Positions 1 to 4,878 of a stretch of 12,354 nt of DNA are shown here, piece after piece. The stretch is from Candidatus Iainarchaeum sp. GTDB lineage: Archaea > Iainarchaeota > Iainarchaeia > Iainarchaeales > JAAZKV01. The stretch spans positions 1 through 12,354 of the forward strand of contig JAQVNZ010000022.1 in assembly GCA_028702895.1 (NCBI GenBank), given 5' to 3'. The translations under genes were made by a program, and so were the position numbers. How positions within the stretch are numbered: the stretch's first letter is position 1; each line of letters begins with the position of its first letter. Below the pieces are notes generated by a model that saw nothing but the letters and a program-made list of their open reading frames with translations, made no database searches and was not told the DNA's origin.

Positions 1-37
1 CAGCTTCGATAATCTTTTCTTTTTCTAATCTATCCAT
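1..37 (-). CDS. Unrecognised protein, N-terminal fragment cut by the window edge
   Basis: The minus strand carries ATG at 37-35 followed by open codons to the edge, reading MDRLEKEKIIEA. Only twelve residues are visible, too few to name a family; they are highly charged and could start a helix. The start is supported by a TATA-like TTTAAA at 61-66 whose centre lies about 26 bases upstream of the ATG. That is the spacing used by the other leaderless genes of this window. No Shine-Dalgarno site is present. The gene is divergent from the small plus-strand gene beginning at 127. Confidence 0.55.
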   Translation of the reverse strand, partial: MDRLEKEKIIEA

Positions 38-57
38 AGAATAAGAATAAATTAAAT

Positions 58-67
58 GAATTTAAAC
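58..67 (-). promoter_or_regulatory. TATA box of the left-edge minus gene (leaderless spacing)
   Basis: Read on the minus strand the element is GTTTAAATTC. Its centre is about 26 bases from the ATG at 37, so transcription should begin at or next to the start codon. Confidence 0.55.
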
Positions 68-87
68 TTTTTGATTTCCCAAAAGGA

Positions 88-96
88 ATTTAAATG
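88..96 (+). promoter_or_regulatory. TATA box of the 55-codon gene
   Basis: ATTTAAATG lies about 35 bases upstream of the ATG at 127. A start site about 25 bases downstream, near 117, would leave a leader of about 10 bases that begins right at the GGTGAT ribosome-binding site. An in-frame ATG at 94 falls inside this box and is therefore not the start. Confidence 0.6.
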
Positions 97-116
97 CAAT
101 CATATTCAATAATATT

Positions 117-122
117 GGTGAT
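117..122 (+). promoter_or_regulatory. Shine-Dalgarno site GGTGAT that decides the start of the small gene
   Basis: GGTGAT matches the complement of the archaeal 16S rRNA 3' end. It ends four bases before the ATG at 127, selecting that codon over the upstream in-frame ATG at 94. Confidence 0.75.
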
Positions 123-126
123 AACA

Positions 127-294
127 ATGGTTTATGAACATACTAATAGTAAAGGTAAAAAATATTTTTTGCATGGAAAAGGAAGATTATTTTATTTTGC
201 TTCAACACAAAAAGAAAATGCAATTGACTTACCAAAAGGATATCAAATAGTTGAAAATTCAAGAACAGGATTGCCAATGTTAAAAAAAGAATAA
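127..294 (+). CDS. Small conserved protein of unknown function (55 aa)
   Basis: The product is a basic, probably soluble 55-residue protein. It begins MVYEHTNSKGKKYFLHGKGR and ends with RTGLPMLKKE. From memory, the pattern Y-x-x-x-NSKGxxYxLH, then YFA, then AIDxLPxGYxVVExxRTGLPxLKK recurs in small hypothetical proteins of archaea and candidate-phylum bacteria. I know of no assigned function and cannot run a search here. There are no cysteines and no membrane segment. The start at 127 is chosen because of the GGTGAT site and TATA spacing; starting at 94 would add eleven residues encoded partly inside the promoter. The gene appears monocistronic and is followed by an A-rich spacer of about 130 bases before the NIF3-like gene. 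Confidence 0.75.
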   Translation: MVYEHTNSKGKKYFLHGKGRLFYFASTQKENAIDLPKGYQIVENSRTGLPMLKKE

Positions 295-336
295 TAAAAA
301 AATAAATTAAAAATAAAATAAACATTATTAAAATAG

Positions 337-384
337 TAAATAGCTTTTAGTGAATTTAAAATAAAAAAATGAAAAAGCTATTTA
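337..384. repeat. 12-bp perfect inverted repeat upstream of the NIF3-like gene
   Basis: TAAATAGCTTTT at 337-348 is the exact reverse complement of AAAAGCTATTTA at 373-384, with 24 bases between the arms. The right arm abuts the TATA box (385-390). It may be an operator for a dimeric regulator, or a hairpin at the 3' end of the preceding transcript. The sequence alone does not decide between these. Confidence 0.6.
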
Positions 385-391
385 TTTAAAT
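381..391 (+). promoter_or_regulatory. TATA box of the NIF3-like / M24 / nucS run
   Basis: TTTATTTAAAT is centred about 38 bases before the ATG at 426. This predicts a start site near 412 and a leader of about 14 bases that holds GGAGTGGTGAT. Confidence 0.6.
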
Positions 392-411
392 GTAAAGTAC
401 AATACTATTTT

Positions 412-422
412 GGAGTGGTGAT
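412..422 (+). promoter_or_regulatory. Strong Shine-Dalgarno site of the NIF3-like gene
   Basis: GGAGTGGTGAT combines both halves of the archaeal anti-Shine-Dalgarno match (GGAG and GGTGAT). It ends three bases before the ATG at 426. Confidence 0.75.
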
Positions 423-425
423 TAA

Positions 426-1376
426 ATGAAACTTAACGAAATTTTTAAACTATGTATCCAAGAAGGAATAAACGTTGATCCTCGTGGAAAAGAAAAAATT
501 GAAAAACTTTTAAAAAAAAGAAATGAACAATACACAAAAATGGATGAAGAAGAAAAAAAATATTTTGATAAAGAATGTTTATGGAACCCATTTGATGATT
601 CTAGAATACTTAATGATGATGGAAGATCAATACACACAGTCATTATAGGAATTGATATGGAAACCCCAGAATTATTAATGACCAATCTTCTTAATAAAAG
701 CGGAATGAAAATAGATGCTGTTTGGGCACACCACCCAGAAGGCCAAGCACTTATTGGACTTGACAAAGTAATGGCTCTTCAAATTGATACTCTAGCTGGC
801 GCAGGAGTTCCAATAAATCAAGCCGAAGCAATTATGCAAGGTAGAATGAAAGATGTTTCACAAGCGCTATCTCCACAAAATTCTGAGCGAGTAGAACAAG
901 CTGCAAAGTTACTTGGAATAAACTTTTTGAACACTCACACTCCTGCAGATAATCATGTGAACACATATTTAACAAATTTATTTAATGAAAGAAAACCAGA
1001 AACACTTGGAGACATAATAAAAATACTTAAAGAGATTCCAGAATATCAAGAAGGAATGAAACAAAAAATAGGGCCAACAATTTTTGTTGGAAGTGAAGAA
1101 AACAAAGCTGGGAAAATTTTTATAGACATGACTGGCGGAACTGAAAGTAATAAAGAGGCTTATAAAAAACTTGCAGACAGCGGAGTTGGCACAATTGTTG
1201 GAATGCATGTTGGAAAAGAAATGAAACAAGAAGCAGAAAAAAACCATATGAACATTGTAATCGCAGGACATATTCCATCAGATAACCTTGGAATGAATCT
1301 TTTACTAGACAAAGTTGAAAAAGCAAATAAACTTCATATAATCGAAGCTTCTGGTTTTAAGAGAATTAAAAGGTGA
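426..1376 (+). CDS. NIF3-like (DUF34 / GTP cyclohydrolase I type 2-like) metal-binding protein
   Basis: This 316-residue protein belongs to the widespread NIF3 family, whose members bind two metal ions. Their cellular role is unsettled; proposals include metal handling and repair or hydrolysis reactions. Visible signatures are AHHPEG at 101-106 (paired metal-binding His), HTPADNHVN at 171-179, MTGGTES near 235-241, VGMHVG at 258-263 and IAGHIPSDNLGMN at 279-291. The N-terminal 60 residues form a charged helical lead-in with DPRG and ECLWNPF. I recall this from a longer archaeal/bacterial NIF3 subgroup of about 310-320 residues, so the protein looks complete. The start at 426 follows a strong Shine-Dalgarno site. 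The stop codon lies inside the ribosome-binding site of the M24 peptidase gene, so the two are probably translated together. The A+T bias looks milder than in its neighbours. Confidence 0.88.
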   Translation: MKLNEIFKLCIQEGINVDPRGKEKIEKLLKKRNEQYTKMDEEEKKYFDKECLWNPFDDSRILNDDGRSIHTVIIGIDMETPELLMTNLLNKSGMKIDAVWAHHPEGQALIGLDKVMALQIDTLAGAGVPINQAEAIMQGRMKDVSQALSPQNSERVEQAAKLLGINFLNTHTPADNHVNTYLTNLFNERKPETLGDIIKILKEIPEYQEGMKQKIGPTIFVGSEENKAGKIFIDMTGGTESNKEAYKKLADSGVGTIVGMHVGKEMKQEAEKNHMNIVIAGHIPSDNLGMNLLLDKVEKANKLHIIEASGFKRIKR

Positions 1377-1377
1377 T
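1372..1377 (+). promoter_or_regulatory. Shine-Dalgarno site overlapping the NIF3-like stop; selects a GTG start
   Basis: GGTGAT contains the TGA stop of the upstream gene and ends three bases before GTG at 1381. That is the same spacing as at 426. The alternative ATG at 1387 would be nine bases away, so GTG is preferred and translational coupling is likely. Confidence 0.7.
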
Positions 1378-1380
1378 TTA

Positions 1381-2352
1381 GTGACAATGCCAATAATTCT
1401 TTTTAATTTCAAGAATTATTGGAAACACCCTTTTGTAAATAAATATTTAGATGGCGAAAAATATGAAGGAATACTAGTTATTCAAAATAAAAAAAATATT
1501 TTTTTTAGCCACCCTTTTAATTTTAACCAATTAAAAAAAGAATCTATAAAACAAATTATTGTTAAAGAATATTCTATTACTAATTTTAAAAAAATTTTAT
1601 TAAAAGAAAAAGAGTTAGGTTATGATTCAAAATACACTACTGTTTCACAATTAAATTTTTTAAAGAAAACTTTTAATAAAAAAAAATTTGTGGATTGTTC
1701 AAAAATAATTGAAGAAAAAAGAGAAATAAAAAATCAAACAGAAATCAATAATATTTTAATCGCATCAAAACAAACTAAAAAAACCATTAACAAAGCAAAA
1801 AAATTATTAAAAAAAGGAATTAGCGAAAAAACTATTGAGCTTTTTGTAAACAATGATTTTAAAAAAAATGGTTGTACTACTGCCTTTTGTATTATCGCAT
1901 TTGGAAAAAATACGCTAAACTTACACCATTCTCCAACAAATAAAAAACTGGATAATGGCCCAGTATTATTTGATATTGGTGCAAAATATAATGGATATTG
2001 TGCGGATATTAGTACTAGTTTTTGGTTTGGGAAAAAAGATAAAAATTATTTAGGATATGAAAAAGATTTAAAGTTAGTTAAAAATTCTTTGAAAAAAATT
2101 GAAAATATTTTAAAATCTGGATTAAAAGCTAATAAACTTTTTTTAGAAGTTAGTGACTTAAATTTGCCTCACGCAATAGGACACGGAATTGGTTTAGAAG
2201 AACATGATTTTCCTACAGGTATTGGATTAAACAGTAATTGGATATTAAAAGAGGGAATGGTTATTGCAATAGAACCTGGAAAATATGATAAATTTGGGAT
2301 ACGTGTTGAAAAAAATTATTTAATAAAAAAAGATGGTTTTAAAGAATTATGA
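1381..2352 (+). CDS. M24-family metallopeptidase (Xaa-Pro aminopeptidase / dipeptidase-like)
   Basis: The 323-residue protein has the creatinase-like N-terminal domain (about 1-115) followed by the pita-bread catalytic domain. All expected active-site elements are visible. They are HHSP at 182-185, the first metal Asp D198 in LFDIGAKYNG, D209 in CADIST, H268 in HAIGHGIG, H275 in EEHD, E298 in AIEPGKY and E310 in GIRVE. These are the five metal ligands of the family plus the substrate-contacting His residues, so the enzyme should be active in the cytoplasm on N-terminal X-Pro bonds or X-Pro dipeptides. It is slightly shorter than the usual 350-400 residues, mainly in the N-terminal domain. Translation probably begins at GTG 1381 and is coupled to the NIF3-like gene. 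Lysine, isoleucine and asparagine are heavily used. Whether it prefers dipeptides or longer peptides cannot be read from the sequence. Confidence 0.9.
   Translation: MTMPIILFNFKNYWKHPFVNKYLDGEKYEGILVIQNKKNIFFSHPFNFNQLKKESIKQIIVKEYSITNFKKILLKEKELGYDSKYTTVSQLNFLKKTFNKKKFVDCSKIIEEKREIKNQTEINNILIASKQTKKTINKAKKLLKKGISEKTIELFVNNDFKKNGCTTAFCIIAFGKNTLNLHHSPTNKKLDNGPVLFDIGAKYNGYCADISTSFWFGKKDKNYLGYEKDLKLVKNSLKKIENILKSGLKANKLFLEVSDLNLPHAIGHGIGLEEHDFPTGIGLNSNWILKEGMVIAIEPGKYDKFGIRVEKNYLIKKDGFKEL
2336..2343 (+). promoter_or_regulatory. Possible internal TATA box for nucS
   Basis: GTTTTAAA at the end of the M24 gene is centred about 28 bases before the nucS ATG, close to leaderless spacing. The nucS start has no recognisable Shine-Dalgarno site, so an internal leaderless promoter is plausible. 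The match is weaker than others in the window. Confidence 0.3.
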
Positions 2353-2367
2353 TTAATAAAAATATTT

Positions 2368-3114
2368 ATGATTGAATTAAAACAAGCTGTAGAAAAAATA
2401 CTCACTTCTATAAAAAATCAAGAATTATGCATTATTATTGGAGATTGCTTTGTTTCATATCAAGGGCGAGCTGCTTCAAAATTAATACGAGGAAAAAGAT
2501 TAGTAATTATCAAAGCAGATTCTTCCATATCTATACATGAAAATCGACTTATTAGACCAACAAATTATATGAATAATGGAAAAATTTCTTGCGAAATAAA
2601 TAATAACGAATTAATTTTAAAAACAAAAAAAATAAGACCACAAGAAGAGTTAATAATAAATTTTTTTGAAATAATTGATATTCAAACTTATGATTTGCCA
2701 ATGAGTAATGATTTACGGTTAAGTGGTTCGGAAAAAGAATTAAATGATAGTTTAATGGATGATTTAAGTTTTTTAGAAGAAGGATTAAAACCCATTAATC
2801 AACAACAAGTTTTTAGAACGGGAATTTGTGATATTATCGCAGAGGATAGTGAAGGACGGTTAGTAGTCATTGAATTAAAACGAAGATTAGCAGACTATGC
2901 TTGTGTTACACAATTAAAAAGATATGTTGAACAAGTAGAAAAAATGAAGGGAGTTAAAACTCGCGGAATATTACTAGCACCAGAAATCAGAAAAAGTGCA
3001 ATGGAATTATTACAAACCTACAATTTAGAATTTTTTAGTTATAATTTTGAAGTTGGAGAAAGAAGTAAGATAAAAGACATTGGAAAAAGTCAAATGAAAT
3101 TAAGCGAGTATTAA
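2368..3114 (+). CDS. nucS: NucS / EndoMS mismatch-specific endonuclease
   Basis: NucS (EndoMS) cuts both strands at mismatched bases, starting non-canonical mismatch repair in archaea and Actinobacteria, and acts with the PCNA clamp. The 248-residue protein has the family's full length. The N-terminal DNA-binding half holds CIIIGDCFVSYQGRA (21-35) and a lysine/arginine-rich strand. The C-terminal RecB-like nuclease domain shows E122, D155 in GICDIIAED, then E169 and K171 in VVIELKR, and QLKRYV (182-187). These fit the Pyrococcus abyssi set E127/D160/E174/K176 (recalled) with one constant offset of five. The C-terminus reads QMKLSEY, resembling a PCNA-interacting box. One difference is RPTNYMN at 63-69, where homologues I recall have Trp in P-x-N-W; here it is Tyr67. 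The gene starts 15 bases after the M24 stop, with no obvious ribosome-binding site. Confidence 0.92.
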   Translation: MIELKQAVEKILTSIKNQELCIIIGDCFVSYQGRAASKLIRGKRLVIIKADSSISIHENRLIRPTNYMNNGKISCEINNNELILKTKKIRPQEELIINFFEIIDIQTYDLPMSNDLRLSGSEKELNDSLMDDLSFLEEGLKPINQQQVFRTGICDIIAEDSEGRLVVIELKRRLADYACVTQLKRYVEQVEKMKGVKTRGILLAPEIRKSAMELLQTYNLEFFSYNFEVGERSKIKDIGKSQMKLSEY

Positions 3115-3119
3115 AAAAA

Positions 3120-3171
3120 CAAAATAAATTAAAAACAAAATAAATTAAATAAACAAAGCAAATTAAATAAA
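3120..3171. repeat. Imperfect A-rich tandem repeat (three units of 16-18 bp)
   Basis: Units begin at the cytosines 3120, 3136 and 3154, and the third ends at 3171. They follow the pattern CAAAATAAATTAAA plus two to four A/T bases; the third unit has two substitutions. The array lies just after the nucS stop in the convergent spacer and is probably low-complexity slippage. Confidence 0.5.
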
Positions 3172-3183
3172 CAAATAAAATAT

Positions 3184-3220
3184 AAAAAATTAAAATATAA
3201 AAAAATAATTTTTTAAAAAA
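3184..3220 (-). terminator. T-rich terminator region of pus10, with a two-way TTTTTTAAAAAA core
   Basis: Downstream of the pus10 stop the minus strand has T6 (3189-3184) and T7 (3205-3199). The palindrome TTTTTTAAAAAA at 3209-3220 gives T-runs on both strands. Archaeal RNA polymerase terminates at oligo-T, so this probably ends pus10 and possibly nucS. Confidence 0.5.
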
Positions 3221-3235
3221 TATTATTTATTAATA

Positions 3236-4282
3236 TTATTCGCAGATTTCTAAAACATCTAATTGTTCACAAGCACACTCATTTTGTAAAATTGAGCTTA
3301 ATGACGGAACTGTTTTATTATCATCCCCAGAAATAAATTCTTTCACATATGTCCCATGAGAAGTTTTTAATTTTAATTCAAGTTTATTATCACTAATTTT
3401 TTTATATTCTAAAAAAGTTATTTCTTTTTCTCTTTTTAATAAAGCTCTCCTTTTTTCAACCCTAGTAGGAGTTAATTGTTCAATCACAATTTTTTTATTA
3501 AAAACTATTTTATCAAAATTAATTTTTTTAGAACAATTAATAATCGCACAATAAATTTTTTCGTGAATTGCGTTTTTAACTAGCGCAACATCTTTTTTTA
3601 AAACAAATTTAAGTGAATTAACAAAAACATCTTTACAAGAATCATTAACTATTTTTTCAACATCCCCTAAAACAATTTTTCTTTTAATCGGGCAAACAAT
3701 TTCTGCAACAAACGGCCGACCCTTGCCAAGCATTAAAACATCAGCATCTTCTCTACCCGCACCATGTAATATTAATTGTTTAGCCCCAAAAATTGGAACA
3801 ATAATTTTTGCTAAGGATTGTTCTACACTATTTGGTGTAATATGCCCAGTGTTAGAACATTTAGAACAACCATTTCCTTTACAAAACATACAAAAGTGTT
3901 CAGTTTGAGCTAAATCCCTAGAATATTTACAATAATTTCCCTGCACATAAACTGGTTGAGAATACACAAAAACCATGCTTTTAGACAAATCCACTAAAAA
4001 ATACGCATCCTGATCCTCCACTTTATGCAGTTTACCAAATTTCTCAAACAAAAGTTCAATGATCCTATCTCTAACAGAATATTTAAATTCTATTGAAATA
4101 TCAAATGAACTTGGCCATGAAAAACCAATTTCAAACGAATCAAATTCCAGTTCATTCAAAAAATTTTCAAAAAAATTAGCCAAATTATGTATAAGATTTT
4201 CTTTTTTTTCAATGCTAAAATCTTTCTCATAATCAAAATCAAGTATTTTAAAAAAATTTGATCTTTCCAATCGTTTCCCCAT
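3236..4282 (-). CDS. pus10: Archaeal tRNA pseudouridine synthase Pus10 (tRNA Psi54/Psi55)
   Basis: Archaeal Pus10 isomerises U54 and U55 in the T-loop of tRNA. The 348-residue protein has a THUMP-like RNA-binding half followed by the catalytic domain. Visible signatures are a zinc-binding CMFC...CSKC cluster (C131, C134, C139, C142) within QTEHFCMFCKGNGCSKCSNTG-like sequence; AGREDAD with probable catalytic Asp D179; LGKGRPFVAEI (185-195); QLTPTRVEKRR (269-279); and the C-terminal SHGTYVKEFISGD (308-320) typical of pseudouridine synthases. It is shorter than most archaeal homologues. The usual N-terminal cysteine pair ending in CLGR is absent, and the protein begins with a charged segment. 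The DxRML that normally follows GRED is DVLML here, with Arg replaced by Leu. The start at 4282 has no Shine-Dalgarno site but fits a leaderless promoter at 4304-4311. The protein should be cytoplasmic and active. Confidence 0.92.
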   Translation of the reverse strand: MGKRLERSNFFKILDFDYEKDFSIEKKENLIHNLANFFENFLNELEFDSFEIGFSWPSSFDISIEFKYSVRDRIIELLFEKFGKLHKVEDQDAYFLVDLSKSMVFVYSQPVYVQGNYCKYSRDLAQTEHFCMFCKGNGCSKCSNTGHITPNSVEQSLAKIIVPIFGAKQLILHGAGREDADVLMLGKGRPFVAEIVCPIKRKIVLGDVEKIVNDSCKDVFVNSLKFVLKKDVALVKNAIHEKIYCAIINCSKKINFDKIVFNKKIVIEQLTPTRVEKRRALLKREKEITFLEYKKISDNKLELKLKTSHGTYVKEFISGDDNKTVPSLSSILQNECACEQLDVLEICE

Positions 4283-4301
4283 AAATTAATTTGAATAGAA
4301 A

Positions 4302-4328
4302 AAGAATAAAAGGGAGTTTGAAACTCCC
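4302..4328 (-). terminator. Hairpin plus T-tract terminator of the four-helix membrane protein gene
   Basis: On the minus strand GGGAGTTT (4328-4321) pairs with AAACTCCC (4319-4312), folding as GGGAGT-TTCAA-ACTCCC. The sequence TTTTATTCTTTT follows. It begins 12 bases after the stop codon and is the only GC-rich perfect stem in any spacer of the window. Confidence 0.7.
4304..4311 (-). promoter_or_regulatory. Probable TATA element of pus10, overlapping a terminator T-tract
   Basis: On the minus strand TTTTATTC is centred about 26 bases before the pus10 ATG, the leaderless spacing of this window. It resembles the CTTTTATAC element used at 8003-8011. It directly follows the hairpin that ends the upstream gene. 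Confidence 0.45.
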
Positions 4329-4339
4329 CTTCATTTTAA

Positions 4340-4726
4340 TTATGCTTTTTGGTCTTTTGCTAAGTTGATTATTTGTTTTAAACCAACAATTAATGCAGCC
4401 GGAGCAACTAATGTCACAATATTGCCAACAATTGTATTAATCAATCCAACTAATGGATCAACAACTAATGCTGCTGGCCCTAGCGCAACTAAACCAATCA
4501 TTGCAACTGCAATAGTAGCGATTAGGAAATCAGTAACATTCTTTTCATGAATATTTAGGAATCCAACTATTAACCCTAGAATAACTAGAATTAAAGCAAC
4601 CCATCCTATTGATCCTTGCATAATAGTAGTACCCATTAACAAATCTATTGCATGTACAAGACCTGCTAGAACTGCTATTATTACACCTGCCAAGAATGCA
4701 TAACTTCCAATTTTTTGTGATGCCAT
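4340..4726 (-). CDS. Small four-helix integral membrane protein, function unknown
   Basis: The 128-residue protein has four predicted transmembrane helices at about 7-27, 38-58, 66-88 and 92-116. The termini are short and polar (MASQKIGSY and LAKDQKA). Loops are short, with a charged NIHEKN between helices two and three. The helices are rich in Gly, Ala, Ile, Val and Leu, with no catalytic or cofactor motif. I do not recognise a named family; similar small membrane proteins are common in DPANN genomes. Expression may be strong: a clear TATA box (TTTAAA at 4767-4772), a leader of about 17 bases with a GGAGGG ribosome-binding site, and a hairpin terminator make this the best-equipped transcription unit in the window. 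A structural envelope or channel-like role is possible but unproven. Confidence 0.8.
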   Translation of the reverse strand: MASQKIGSYAFLAGVIIAVLAGLVHAIDLLMGTTIMQGSIGWVALILVILGLIVGFLNIHEKNVTDFLIATIAVAMIGLVALGPAALVVDPLVGLINTIVGNIVTLVAPAALIVGLKQIINLAKDQKA

Positions 4727-4731
4727 AAAAA

Positions 4732-4737
4732 CCCTCC
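4732..4737 (-). promoter_or_regulatory. GGAGGG Shine-Dalgarno site of the four-helix membrane protein
   Basis: AAGGAGGG precedes the ATG by five bases on the minus strand. It uses the GGAGG half of the anti-Shine-Dalgarno match, not the GGTGAT form seen elsewhere in the window. Confidence 0.75.
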
Positions 4738-4763
4738 TTTTTAAAAAATATAAAGAAAATTAA

Positions 4764-4775
4764 GTATTTAAAGGT
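4764..4775 (-). promoter_or_regulatory. TATA box (with BRE-like bases) of the four-helix membrane protein
   Basis: The minus strand reads ACCTTTAAATAC, centred about 43 bases before the ATG. This predicts a start site near 4743 and a leader containing the GGAGGG site. Confidence 0.6.
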
Positions 4776-4878
4776 TATTGTCGAAGGCTTTTTCGTTAAT
4801 TGACGAGTTATTTTTTTTAATTAAAAAGTAGTGTTTTTGGATTATAAATTAATTTAATATAATTATTAAAATTTAAAA

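Noticed and set aside
94..294. Longer form of the small plus-strand protein starting at ATG 94
   Set aside because: ATG 94 lies inside the TATA box; the GGTGAT site and spacing point to ATG 127.
143..325. Minus-strand frame of 60 codons opposite the small gene
   Set aside because: Its phenylalanine- and leucine-rich product is the antisense shadow of an A-rich gene, with no correctly spaced promoter.
422..1326. Minus-strand frames opposite the NIF3-like gene
   Set aside because: They are shadows of a gene with clear family motifs and have no promoter or Shine-Dalgarno site.
3120..3171. Possible CRISPR or structured repeat array
   Set aside because: Units are short, A-rich and degenerate, with no distinct spacers; low-complexity sequence explains it.
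4777..4806. GC-containing patch upstream of the four-helix protein promoter (GTCGAAGG ... TTGACGAG) as an RNA gene or operator
   Set aside because: The possible stems are only 4-5 bp and no promoter faces it; not enough to call a feature.
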